64,000 bases of DNA, taken from assembly GCF_034670125.1 (NCBI RefSeq), contig NZ_JAXMOC010000004.1, positions 248,001 through 312,000 of the forward strand, written 5' to 3'. Made by a program: the position numbers and the translations under genes. Of this stretch, positions 19,114 through 27,330 are shown piece by piece (the stretch's first letter is position 1; each line of letters opens with the position of its first letter). This DNA comes from Maricaulis sp034670125. Lineage in GTDB: Bacteria; Pseudomonadota; Alphaproteobacteria; Caulobacterales; Maricaulaceae. The notes beneath the pieces were generated by a model. That model saw only the letters and a program-made list of their open reading frames with translations. It was not told the DNA's origin and searched no databases.

Positions 19114-20259
19114 CTAGCGCGGCTGGCGGACAAAGTCCGGCGACAAATCGCGCGGGCGCGCGGCGCCGACCAGTGCCATGTCGCGCGCCAAGGCGGTGAT
19201 CAGGATGTCGAGTGCTCTCTCGACACCTGGCTGACCGCCGGCACCCAGGCCGAACAGGTAGGGCCGTCCGACCGCGACGGCCGTCGCACCCAGCGCCAAC
19301 GCCTTGATGATGTCGGTGCCGCGGCGGATGCCGCCGTCAAGGATAACCTCGGCCTGTCCCGCCACCGCAGCCACAATATCGCCAAGGGTGTCGATGGTTG
19401 CGGGTGCGGTGTCGAGCTGGCGGCCGCCATGATTGGAGACCCAGACCGCATCGGCACCGATATCCAGGCACCGGCGGGCATCATCGGGCCGGGCGATGCC
19501 CTTGACGGCGAACGGTCCGCCCCAGGCCTCCTTCATCCATTTCGCGTCGGCCCATGTCACGGTCCGGTCAAACTGGCTGTCGAGAAACTGGATGATGCCC
19601 ATCCCGCCGGTATCCATGTCGGCCCAGTTGGCGGCTTGGATGGGCGGCGAGCTTGCCATGTCCCAGAGGTAACCGGGGCGGGCAAGGACCTGGGCGACCG
19701 TCCTGGTGCTGATCTTGGGCGGAATGGTGAAGGCGTTGAGATGGTCTCGCTCGCGATTGCCGGCGACAGGGACGTCGACGGTCAGGATCAGACCGGTAAA
19801 CCCCGCCGTCCGCGCACGCTCCATCGCCTGTTCGACCAGTGCCCGGTCTTTCCAGACATAAACCTGGAACCATTTCGGCCCGTCGGTGTGCTGCGCGATG
19901 TCTTCGATGGTGGTCGAGGCGAGGGTGGACAGGCAATAGACCAACCCCTTGGCCTTCGCGGCCCTGGCCACGGCAGCCTCTCCGGCTCGCGGATTGAACA
20001 GGCGCTGGGCCGCCGTCGGCGAGACAATGATCGGCGCCCGGCAGGGCGCGCCCATCACCGTCGTCTCCAGCTCGATCCTCGAGACGTCGACCAGTGACCG
20101 GAAATTCAGCTCATAGTCCGCATAGCGCCGGTCGTTGCGACCCAGCGTGATCTCGTCGTCGGCGCCGCCGTCGATATAGTCGAACACCATGCGCGGCAGC
20201 CGTTTGCGGGCCAGGTGCCGCAGCGCCTCGATATTGTGGGCCTGGTCAATCGCTGTCAT
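19114..20259 (-). CDS. FMN-dependent 2-hydroxyacid dehydrogenase (lactate/mandelate type)
   Basis: A 381-residue enzyme of the FMN alpha-hydroxy-acid dehydrogenase family, which oxidises L-2-hydroxyacids to 2-oxoacids. It starts RHLARKRLPRMVFDYIDGGADDE and has the FMN-contact strand APIIVSPTAAQRLF, the substrate region WKDRALVEQAMERA and the catalytic block VWVSNHGGRQLD (His as base, Arg for the carboxylate), then the phosphate-binding LDGGIRRGTDIIKALALGA. No membrane helix is evident. Possible substrates are L-lactate, mandelate or another aryl/alkyl hydroxyacid; pairing with a benzoylformate-decarboxylase-like gene favours an mdlB-mdlC-like use. It is head of this two-gene unit. Confidence 0.85.
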   Translation of the reverse strand: MTAIDQAHNIEALRHLARKRLPRMVFDYIDGGADDEITLGRNDRRYADYELNFRSLVDVSRIELETTVMGAPCRAPIIVSPTAAQRLFNPRAGEAAVARAAKAKGLVYCLSTLASTTIEDIAQHTDGPKWFQVYVWKDRALVEQAMERARTAGFTGLILTVDVPVAGNRERDHLNAFTIPPKISTRTVAQVLARPGYLWDMASSPPIQAANWADMDTGGMGIIQFLDSQFDRTVTWADAKWMKEAWGGPFAVKGIARPDDARRCLDIGADAVWVSNHGGRQLDTAPATIDTLGDIVAAVAGQAEVILDGGIRRGTDIIKALALGATAVAVGRPYLFGLGAGGQPGVERALDILITALARDMALVGAARPRDLSPDFVRQPR

Positions 20260-20279
20260 GGGCGCCAGCGTTGGCCCTT

Positions 20280-23200
20280 TCAGTCCGGACGGTCAAGGCT
20301 TGGCGGACGGGGCTGGGCAGGTATGGCTGGGCGGGTATCCGAGCGGATGCCGAAGAACAGCGCATACAACACCGGTACCGCAACCATTGTCAGGACCGTC
20401 GCGAAAGTCAGGCCACCGATAATGGTCACGGCCATGCCCTGGAAGAAGGCGTCTGCGAGCAGCGGCGTCATGCCGAGAATGGTGGTGCTGGCGGCCAGCA
20501 GGACGGGACGCAACCGGCTGATCGATCCCTCGCGCACCGCGTCATTGCGGTCCGCCCCGCTGCGGATGCGGACGTCGATCTCGTCAACGAGGACAATCGC
20601 GTTCTTGATCAGCATTCCCGACAGCGACAGCAGGCCAAGAAGGGCAGTGAAGGAAAAGGCGACATTGGTCGCCAGCAGGCCGATCACGACGCCATTCACC
20701 GACATCGGCACGACCGACCAGATGATCAGCGGCTGGCGGACCGTGGCGAAGAGCAGGAAGGAGATGGTCAGCATGGCCACGAAGGTCAGCGGCAATTGCC
20801 CGCCCAGCGAGGCGTTGGCCTCGGCGGATGCCTCGAACTCGCCGCCCCATTCCAGCGCATAGCCGGGCGGTAATTCAATGGCTTCGATGATTGGGGCAAA
20901 ACGCGCAAAACCTTCTGACGCCGTCTCCCACGGATGAGGGTTGGCACGGACCGAGATGGTGCGGGTCCGGTCACGGCGCTGGATCAGCACGTCTTCGAAT
21001 TCCAGCGTGAATTGCGACACGATCTGGCTGATGGGGACATAGGCGGATTGTTGCGGACTCCACACCAGGCGATTGTCCAGATAGCCAGGGTCGGCGCGCT
21101 CGGATGCCGGTGCCCGGGCGAGGATCGGGATCAGGGTTTCGCCCTCGCGATAGGTGCTCACCTGACTGCCCTCGGTTGAAAAGCGCAGCGCGTTGGCGAT
21201 ATTTTCGCGGGTCACGCCGATGGTGCGGGCCCGCTCCTCGATGATGCGGGGGCGCAGGACTGGTGTCCGGTTGCGCCAGTCCGTGCGCAGGTCAATCACG
21301 TCCCCATCGCGGGCTAGCGCGGTGATCGCCTGTTCGGACAGGGCGCGCAGGACATCGGCGTCGGGACCGGAAAAGCGTGCCTCGAGCTTGGCGCCGGTGG
21401 GTGGCCCGAAAATGATGCGGTCGGCCCGGACTTCGGCATCCGGCACGGTCTCGCGCACATGTGCCACAATCCGGTCGGCCAGCGCCGGAATGACGTTGAT
21501 ATCGGCGGTCCGCACAATCACCTGGCCATAGGCCGTGTTGGGTTGCTCGGCGGAATAGGTCAGCATGAAGCGGGTCGCCCCGGCACCGACGAATGTGTCG
21601 ATCGCCACGGTCTCCGTTTGATCGGCGATGAAGACGCCGATCTCGCGCAGGGTCTCGTCGGTGGTCAGGATGTCGGTGCCTTCAGGCAGCTCCACATTGA
21701 TGTAGAACATCGGCGTGTTGGTGGCCGGAAAGAAGGAGTTCCGCACCTGACCGAAGCCGGCATAACAGACGACCGTGACACCGATCAGCAAGGCAAGAAC
21801 CGTCCAGCGGCGTGACAGGGCGAGGTTCAACAGGCCGCGATAGCCGTTGAACAAGCGACCCGAATAAAGGCTGGTCTCATCCGGCGCGCCACCCGTCGCG
21901 GCTTGGGCGGCCTGGCGCTGCGCCGCAAACAGATGAAAGCCGATCAGGGGCACCACGGTCACCGCAATCACCCAGCTCAGCAGCAGGGAAATGGCGATTA
22001 CGGCGAACAGGGAGAACAGGAATTCGCCAGTCGCATCCGGTGACAGGCCAATACCGGCAAAGGCCAGGATGCCGATGATGGTGGCGCCCAGCAACGGCCA
22101 CTGGGTTGACGCGACGGCTTCTTCGGCAGCCTGCATGCGGGGCTTGCCGCGCATCACGCCGGTCAGCATGCCCTCGGTGACGACAATGGCGTTGTCGACC
22201 AGCATGCCCATGGCGATGATCAGGGCGCCCAGGGAAATGCGTTCCATCTCAAGGGAGAACATGTTCATGAAGAACAGGGTTCCCGAGACGGTCAGCAGCA
22301 GGACCGCGCCGACCGTCAGGCCGGCCCGCCAGCCCATGAAGATGCACAGCACGCCGATCACGATGGCGATGGACAGCGCCAGACTGACCAGGAAATTGTT
22401 GATCGCGGCGCCCACCACCAGGTGCTGCTGGTAGATCGGGTGCAATTCGACGCCCAGTGGCAGCGTCGGCTCGATCTCGGCCAGGCGGGCTTCCACCGCA
22501 TGGCCGACATCGACGATGTTGGCGGTCGGCAAGCCGGCAATGCCCAAGGTGAATGCGCGGACATTGTTGTGATAGATCAGCTGGGACGGGCGTTCGACGG
22601 CGGCGCGGCTGACCTCGGCAATGTCCGACAGGCGGATGGCCTGGTCGCTGTTGCGCGGCGTGATCAACAGGTCGGATATGGCATCGATCCCGCCAAGCGT
22701 CTGTGGAATGTCGACCCGCACCAGGCGTCCGTCGAGCGGGGCCGAACCGGCGAGGACGACCGCGTTCTCGCGCTCGAGATTTTCCAGCAGGTCGGAATAG
22801 GACAGGCCCAGCCGGGCCAGGTTTTCCTGCGGTATCTCGATATAGATGCGTTCGTCCGGTTCGCCGTCAACGGCGACCTTTGCCACATCCTCGACCGTCA
22901 GCAACTCGCGCCGCAGGGCGCGGGCAATGTCGCGGATCCGACCGTCGGAATAGCCGTCCGCGGTGACGGCATAATAGATGCCATAGGTGTCGCCGAAATC
23001 GTCGTAGACAACCGGTGCTCCGGCGCCCGGTGGCAGGGCGGCGACGGTGTCGCGGACCTTGGCACGCAGGCGGGTCCAGACGTCGGGCATGTCGTCGCTG
23101 TCGATGGTCTGGTCGATGGAGATGTGGATTTCCGACATGCCCGGTGATGATTCCGAACGGATCTCCTCGACCTCGCCCAGCTGCTGGATGGCGATTTCCA

Positions 23201-23423
23201 GCGTCTCGGTCACTTCCTGCTCGACTTCCTCGGCGGTGGCGCCGGGATAGGGCGTGAAGATGATGGCTTCCTTGATCGTGAAGGCCGGATCCTCCAGCCG
23301 CCCGACATTGAGGAAGCCGGTCAGCCCGCCGATCAGGCAGAACAGGATGACCAACCAGGTCAGGACCGGCTTCTCGATCGACAGTCGGGCGAGCGTGCTC
23401 GCCAGAGGGGCGGGCGAACTCAT
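20280..23423 (-). CDS. RND efflux pump inner-membrane transporter
   Basis: A 1047-residue resistance-nodulation-division permease with 12 predicted TM helices and two large periplasmic loops. The start SIEKPVLTWLVILFCLIGGLTGFLNVGRLEDPAF is typical of the AcrB-like superfamily. The TM4 proton relay reads MLVDNAIVV with D410 followed by N411, where AcrB has two aspartates; the TM10 lysine is present in GMLIKNAIVLVDE. So one of the two canonical acidic relay residues is an amide. It overlaps the adaptor gene by four bases (ATGA) and is the last gene of the tetR-adaptor-RND operon. No TolC-type outer-membrane gene is in the operon. Confidence 0.93.
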   Translation of the reverse strand: MSSPAPLASTLARLSIEKPVLTWLVILFCLIGGLTGFLNVGRLEDPAFTIKEAIIFTPYPGATAEEVEQEVTETLEIAIQQLGEVEEIRSESSPGMSEIHISIDQTIDSDDMPDVWTRLRAKVRDTVAALPPGAGAPVVYDDFGDTYGIYYAVTADGYSDGRIRDIARALRRELLTVEDVAKVAVDGEPDERIYIEIPQENLARLGLSYSDLLENLERENAVVLAGSAPLDGRLVRVDIPQTLGGIDAISDLLITPRNSDQAIRLSDIAEVSRAAVERPSQLIYHNNVRAFTLGIAGLPTANIVDVGHAVEARLAEIEPTLPLGVELHPIYQQHLVVGAAINNFLVSLALSIAIVIGVLCIFMGWRAGLTVGAVLLLTVSGTLFFMNMFSLEMERISLGALIIAMGMLVDNAIVVTEGMLTGVMRGKPRMQAAEEAVASTQWPLLGATIIGILAFAGIGLSPDATGEFLFSLFAVIAISLLLSWVIAVTVVPLIGFHLFAAQRQAAQAATGGAPDETSLYSGRLFNGYRGLLNLALSRRWTVLALLIGVTVVCYAGFGQVRNSFFPATNTPMFYINVELPEGTDILTTDETLREIGVFIADQTETVAIDTFVGAGATRFMLTYSAEQPNTAYGQVIVRTADINVIPALADRIVAHVRETVPDAEVRADRIIFGPPTGAKLEARFSGPDADVLRALSEQAITALARDGDVIDLRTDWRNRTPVLRPRIIEERARTIGVTRENIANALRFSTEGSQVSTYREGETLIPILARAPASERADPGYLDNRLVWSPQQSAYVPISQIVSQFTLEFEDVLIQRRDRTRTISVRANPHPWETASEGFARFAPIIEAIELPPGYALEWGGEFEASAEANASLGGQLPLTFVAMLTISFLLFATVRQPLIIWSVVPMSVNGVVIGLLATNVAFSFTALLGLLSLSGMLIKNAIVLVDEIDVRIRSGADRNDAVREGSISRLRPVLLAASTTILGMTPLLADAFFQGMAVTIIGGLTFATVLTMVAVPVLYALFFGIRSDTRPAIPAQPRPPSLDRPD

Positions 23424-24496
23424 TGCGACGTGCCAAAGCGGGCGGATTCGGACAGGGGCCGGACCGGCATGCCGTCGTGAAGCGCCGATACACCGGCCGT
23501 CACGACACGGTCACCAGGCGCGATGCCGGCGGTGACAATCACTGTGTCGCCGTCAAATCCGGCGCTGGTGATGGTCTGCGGGACCACGGTGCCGGTTTCG
23601 TCCTGATACACCCAGACCCGTTGCGTCCCGTCCGGCGCGGCGGACACCGCTGAGAGTGGCACGCGGAGACCGGTCGGGGCGTCGGCCGTCGTCGCAAACT
23701 CGGCATATACCGTCGCGGTCATGCCGGGCAGGATGTTGGCGGGCAGGTCGGCCGGCAGTGCAGCCAGCGCCCGATAGGTTCGGGACGCGGCATCCGGTTC
23801 CGATACCAGTTCGCGCGGGATCAGGGGGAAGGTCTGGCCGGGCAGGAAGGCAAAGGCCGCTTCCAGGGTCACCAGGTCGTCTTGGTCGAACGTGGCCACC
23901 ATGCCCTCGGAGATCGGTATGGACACCCGGAGCTCGGACACGTCCATCAGGCGCACGACCGGCTGGCCGGGGGCAACGATCGTGTAGTTGTCGACCAGGC
24001 GGCGACTGACCAGGGCGTCGAACGGGGCCGTCAGGGTCGCATAACCCAGATTGCGGCGAACCGTCTGCAGCGCTACTTCGCGCAGATCGTAATTGGTCTG
24101 GGCGCTGTCGAGCGCTGCCTGGGAGGCGATACCCCGCGCATGCAGGGTGCGCTGGCGTTCCAGCTCGGTATTGGCTTGCTGCAACTGGACACGGGCTTCG
24201 CGCTCGGCCCGCTGGAAGTCTTCCCGGTCCAGCGCCGCCACCCGGGTGCCTTGTGTGATCAACTCGCCCTCGTTGAGGGGGAGGTCGGCCAGTTGGCCAC
24301 CAACCTGAAAGGCCATGTCGACGCTCAGTCGCGCCTCGACCCGTCCGACAAATTCGTGCCGCGTTTCGCCACTCTCGGCGACCACTTCGGCGAGCTGGAC
24401 CAGGCGCGCAGCGGGCGGCGCCGATACCGGCTCCTGCGTGCAGGCAGCAAGAGCCAGGCTGGTGCCAAGAGCGATGGGGAGGAAAGGGCGGGTCAT
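23420..24496 (-). CDS. RND efflux periplasmic adaptor lipoprotein
   Basis: A 358-residue membrane-fusion protein. The lipobox is LAAC at about residues 16-19. It has the standard order: N-terminal beta barrel entry (FVGRVEARLSVDMAFQVGGQL), the first lipoyl half (LNEGELITQGTRVAALD), a short helical hairpin (about residues 95-140), second lipoyl half (LGYATLTAPFDALVSRRLVDNYTIVAPGQPVVRLMDV) and a C-terminal membrane-proximal domain. It links the RND pump to an outer-membrane channel encoded elsewhere. It overlaps tetR upstream and the pump downstream by four bases each. Confidence 0.93.
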   Translation of the reverse strand: MTRPFLPIALGTSLALAACTQEPVSAPPAARLVQLAEVVAESGETRHEFVGRVEARLSVDMAFQVGGQLADLPLNEGELITQGTRVAALDREDFQRAEREARVQLQQANTELERQRTLHARGIASQAALDSAQTNYDLREVALQTVRRNLGYATLTAPFDALVSRRLVDNYTIVAPGQPVVRLMDVSELRVSIPISEGMVATFDQDDLVTLEAAFAFLPGQTFPLIPRELVSEPDAASRTYRALAALPADLPANILPGMTATVYAEFATTADAPTGLRVPLSAVSAAPDGTQRVWVYQDETGTVVPQTITSAGFDGDTVIVTAGIAPGDRVVTAGVSALHDGMPVRPLSESARFGTSQ

Positions 24497-25044
24497 GCGT
24501 AAATCTCGTGAGCCAGGCTCAACACCCGATCGCGGATCGGCTGGAGCTGGTGGTCGGGGACGTGGTTGAAACCCAGCAGGATGGACAGTTTGAGGCCGTC
24601 CATGGCGAGCAGGAGGATTTGTGCGGCGATGGGGTCGGGTGTGGCGTCCGCCAGGCGCTGGAAGGTCGACGACAGGAACTCACGTGCCGGGTCCAGCAAT
24701 TCGGGGTGTTCAGCGGAGGCCGCGAGCAGGGCCATGGAGACACTGTCATGGGTGCCCGAGCGGTTGAACATGTCCTGGATAACCAGCGGCAGCACCGGAC
24801 TTCCGTCCGCCGTGGCCCGGGCCTCGGCGGCCGCGATCTCAGCGCCGATTTCCGCCATCATGCGTTCGACCATGCCGGTCAGCAGGGCAATCTTGTTGGG
24901 GAAATGGTAGAGCACGCCGCCTTTTGAGACGGCGGCTTCGGCGGCGACGGCATCGATTGTCAGACGACCGGAGCCTTCGCGGGCGACCACTGTTTCAGCG
25001 GCATCCAGAATGGTGTCGCGCGTCGACGGTTTGCTGGTGGTCAT
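24493..25044 (-). CDS. TetR-family repressor of the RND operon
   Basis: A 183-residue regulator with an N-terminal helix-turn-helix: TRDTILDAAETVVAREGSGRLTIDAVAAEAAVSKGGVLYHFPNKIALL. The rest is a helical ligand-binding domain of the TetR_C type. As the first gene of the operon, overlapping the adaptor by four bases, it probably represses its own operon and is released by pump substrates. Two 14-bp palindromes lie 35 and 58 bases upstream, one of them between the -35 and -10 boxes. The ATG at 25044 is chosen because the frame upstream of it runs through that promoter. Confidence 0.9.
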   Translation of the reverse strand: MTTSKPSTRDTILDAAETVVAREGSGRLTIDAVAAEAAVSKGGVLYHFPNKIALLTGMVERMMAEIGAEIAAAEARATADGSPVLPLVIQDMFNRSGTHDSVSMALLAASAEHPELLDPAREFLSSTFQRLADATPDPIAAQILLLAMDGLKLSILLGFNHVPDHQLQPIRDRVLSLAHEIYA

Positions 25045-25071
25045 GACGAATACCTGTCTGATGTTGCGCCG

Positions 25072-25100
25072 CATATAAACCGTCCAGACGGTACAGTCAA
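25072..25100 (-). promoter_or_regulatory. Predicted sigma-70 promoter of tetR-adaptor-RND operon
   Basis: Read on the minus strand, TTGACT (25100-25095) is followed after exactly 17 bases by TATATG (25077-25072), about 27 bases before the tetR ATG at 25044. The 17-base spacer contains the whole first operator palindrome, so repressor binding would directly occlude polymerase. Confidence 0.75.
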
Positions 25101-25115
25101 TACCGTCCGGACGGT
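25079..25115. promoter_or_regulatory. Tandem TetR operators
   Basis: Two 14-bp inverted repeats: ACCGTCCAGACGGT at 25079-25092 and ACCGTCCGGACGGT at 25102-25115. They differ in one central base and are 23 bases apart. Each is followed by a similar RCAGT tail. Position over and upstream of the promoter fits autorepression with two dimers. Confidence 0.85.
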
Positions 25116-25311
25116 GCAGTTTCTCCCCTATGAGGAAACCAGAGGGCACAGTCTGCGACGCGCGCGGTCGAAAAGAAGATTACAAATTCCCATTATTCTA
25201 CCGGTCGTTGCGTTGCGGGCGACTTGCCCGCCCTGACTAGTGGAGGCTGGGCGCTGGCTCTTCTACAGACCGGGGATGGCACCGGGCGGGTGCCGTTACC
25301 CGGAGCAACCC

Positions 25312-26211
25312 ATGTCGTCCTTCCTGCGCCTCTTCGCAGCCGCCAGCCTTATGGCCGCTGTTGTCACTGTGGCCCCCGTTGAAGCCTATGGCCGCGACGG
25401 CCACCGCATTGTCTGTGACCTGGCCTGGCGCTACCTGTCCGATGAAACCCGCACCGAGATCGAACGGCTGGTCGCCCAGGATCCTGAATTCGATCATTTT
25501 CGCGATGTCTGTTCCTGGGCCGACCAGGTGCGGGGTTCCACCCACCGGCACACGGCGCCCTGGCACTATATCAATCAGACCCGCGACGATCCGCATGTCG
25601 ACGCCGAAGACTGCGCCGAGGGCGGCTGCATCACCTCGGCCATCGACCTTCATGCCGGAATCTTCGTCGACCGCTCGCGTTCGGATGAGGACCGTCTGGA
25701 AGCCCTGAAGTTTCTCGCTCACTGGATGGGCGACATTCACCAGCCCCTGCACGTCTCGATCGAGGGTGATCGAGGCGGCAATGACATCAATGTCCTGTGG
25801 CGCGGCGAACGCCGCTCCAATCTGCATCGGGTCTGGGACAGCGAGATCCTGCTCGACTACATGGCCGAGACCTGGCCCTATATCGATGAAGGCGACCGCT
25901 GGGCCCAGCTGGCCGACCAGCTTGCCGCTGACATCCCGCTCAATGGGATCAGTGTCTACACACCACTCGCCCCGATCGACTGGGCCCAGGAAAGCCACGA
26001 CATCGTCCGCTCACGCGGCTTTGCCTATTACTGGGCCAATGCCGAGGAATTGATCGAACCGGGCGACGCCTATTACGCCCGCAACCTGCCGATCAATCTG
26101 CAACGCCTCAAGCAAGGCGGCGTGCGCCTGGCCGGTCTCCTCAACCAGCTGGTCGAGGAGCGCCAGGTGTCCGGAACGGGCGCGGCCACGGGGTCCGGCG
26201 CGCTGAACTAG
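25312..26211 (+). CDS. S1/P1 family nuclease, exported
   Basis: A 299-residue zinc-dependent nuclease for single-stranded nucleic acids, exported by a signal peptide ending at about VEA-25. The nine tri-zinc ligand positions can be placed at family spacing: Y26 (mature N-terminus), H31, D70, H85, H137, D141, H147, H172 and D176. The first is normally tryptophan, whose backbone binds zinc; here it is tyrosine in YGRDGH. Two cysteines (C101, C106) may form a disulfide. The ATG at 25312 has GGAG seven bases upstream. It probably serves nucleic-acid scavenging for phosphorus or nitrogen. Solo gene, convergent with the SIMPL lipoprotein gene. Confidence 0.9.
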   Translation: MSSFLRLFAAASLMAAVVTVAPVEAYGRDGHRIVCDLAWRYLSDETRTEIERLVAQDPEFDHFRDVCSWADQVRGSTHRHTAPWHYINQTRDDPHVDAEDCAEGGCITSAIDLHAGIFVDRSRSDEDRLEALKFLAHWMGDIHQPLHVSIEGDRGGNDINVLWRGERRSNLHRVWDSEILLDYMAETWPYIDEGDRWAQLADQLAADIPLNGISVYTPLAPIDWAQESHDIVRSRGFAYYWANAEELIEPGDAYYARNLPINLQRLKQGGVRLAGLLNQLVEERQVSGTGAATGSGALN

Positions 26212-26214
26212 GCT

Positions 26215-27141
26215 CTATTCGACGGCGAATACGGCACAAACTTGTGTCTCAAACCGCATCGGTTCGAAGTCGGCGGCGAGGGCAAAGTTGCCAGCCTCGG
26301 CCACAAGGAATCGTGGGTCGATCGTGTTTGCGACTGCGAGGGATTCCCCACTGACGTTCGTGATCGGTGACGGAGCCGCAGTGTCTGATCGCCGTATCCG
26401 GCTGCCTGTGACCACGACCCGGTCTCCGTCCTCATTGCGACCAAGCTGCCGATAATCACCATTGTCCAGCCCGGCTGGCGTGGCCGGCGGACGCAGGCAG
26501 GGCTGCTGGCCTTCCAGCAGGATTTGTACGGGTCCAAGTTGGCCACCGGCTGACTCGGCGACAATGCGGGCGCGTTCGGTGGCATCATCTACGGCGGCGG
26601 CGAAGGCCTCTCGATAGAGCTCGGCGCTGGGTTGCATCGAGAATTGCACATCGCGTGAACGGGCTGGCCCTGCCGCCATGGCGGCACCGCGCACGTCGGC
26701 AAGGTGTTCGAGATCAAGCGCGATCACGTCGATGGTCACCGATGCCGTATAGCCCAGCAAAGCGTCGGGATGGCGATTCTCGACCAAGCGTTCCGTGAAT
26801 TCACCCGTCGCTTGGGTGACCTGCTCGTAATAAGGCGACACCGACAAATCGGAGGTGATGCGGATATTGTCGCCATCGATCTCACGCATCGCTTGCGTTA
26901 CCGAGTTGGCGCGCGCCACGGCCTCGGCGACGGCGTCTTCGCTGACTACATTGCGGGCCTCGAACGTAACCGAGAATTGGCCGCGATTGGGCAGGACTTC
27001 GATATAGGCGCGGCCAATGGCCTCAACGGAGGCGGTCCGGGACCAAACCGGTCCGCTTGTATCGGTTTCGCTCCCCCCAAACCCGCATCCGGCCAAGACC
27101 ATGGCCGGCAGCGCCACCGCCGATAGTATGACTGATCGCAT
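26215..27141 (-). CDS. SIMPL-domain lipoprotein with a TonB-receptor-plug-like insert
   Basis: A 308-residue predicted lipoprotein (LAGC lipobox at residues 16-19). Residues 35-205 show a SIMPL/DUF541 pattern (ASVEAIGRAYIEVLPNRGQFSVTFEARN; DLSVSPYYEQ; DDATERARIVAESAGGQLGPV), and the last strand ETQVCAVFAVE closes the domain. Between them, residues 241-260 read VVVTGSRIRRSD...SPI, which looks like the leader that precedes the plug of many alphaproteobacterial TonB-dependent receptors. That segment is not usual in DUF541 proteins. Function unknown; the receptor-like segment suggests recombination or mimicry of a TonB-interacting region. It is divergent from the SDH-type protease gene. Confidence 0.75.
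   Translation of the reverse strand: MRSVILSAVALPAMVLAGCGFGGSETDTSGPVWSRTASVEAIGRAYIEVLPNRGQFSVTFEARNVVSEDAVAEAVARANSVTQAMREIDGDNIRITSDLSVSPYYEQVTQATGEFTERLVENRHPDALLGYTASVTIDVIALDLEHLADVRGAAMAAGPARSRDVQFSMQPSAELYREAFAAAVDDATERARIVAESAGGQLGPVQILLEGQQPCLRPPATPAGLDNGDYRQLGRNEDGDRVVVTGSRIRRSDTAAPSPITNVSGESLAVANTIDPRFLVAEAGNFALAADFEPMRFETQVCAVFAVE
26338..26421 (-). other. TonB-plug-leader-like segment within the SIMPL gene
   Basis: Codons 241-268 of the SIMPL lipoprotein. VVVTGSRIRR followed by a serine/proline stretch (SPITNVSGESL) is the pattern at the start of TonB-receptor plugs, where a typical run is VVVTGSRI-x-RP...SPVTVV. Here it lies in a surface-loop position of another domain, with no barrel following. 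Confidence 0.55.
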
Positions 27142-27280
27142 GTCAAATACTCCCCATTTCCGGTCGACATACGGTGCCGATTCCTGGGCGGCTCCAACCG
27201 CAAATGGTGCCGCATTGTCACGCAGGCACAGATTTTCGGGGAATCATCCGATTGCTCACGAGTTCTGCTTGTCGCGCTTG

Positions 27281-27295
27281 TTAGGGTTTGGTTAA
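27281..27295. promoter_or_regulatory. Possible CtrA site upstream of the SDH-type protease
   Basis: TTAGGGTTTGGTTAA is one base from the CtrA consensus TTAA-N7-TTAA and lies 36 bases before the start codon at 27331. CtrA is the cell-cycle regulator of this bacterial group. The motif is short, so chance is possible. Confidence 0.4.
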
Positions 27296-27330
27296 TATCC
27301 GGCCCGTGCGGCGTACGCGTGGGGGTGAGT

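Noticed and set aside
19030..20097. 355-codon plus-strand frame
   Set aside because: It is antisense to the hydroxyacid dehydrogenase; no RBS or family pattern.
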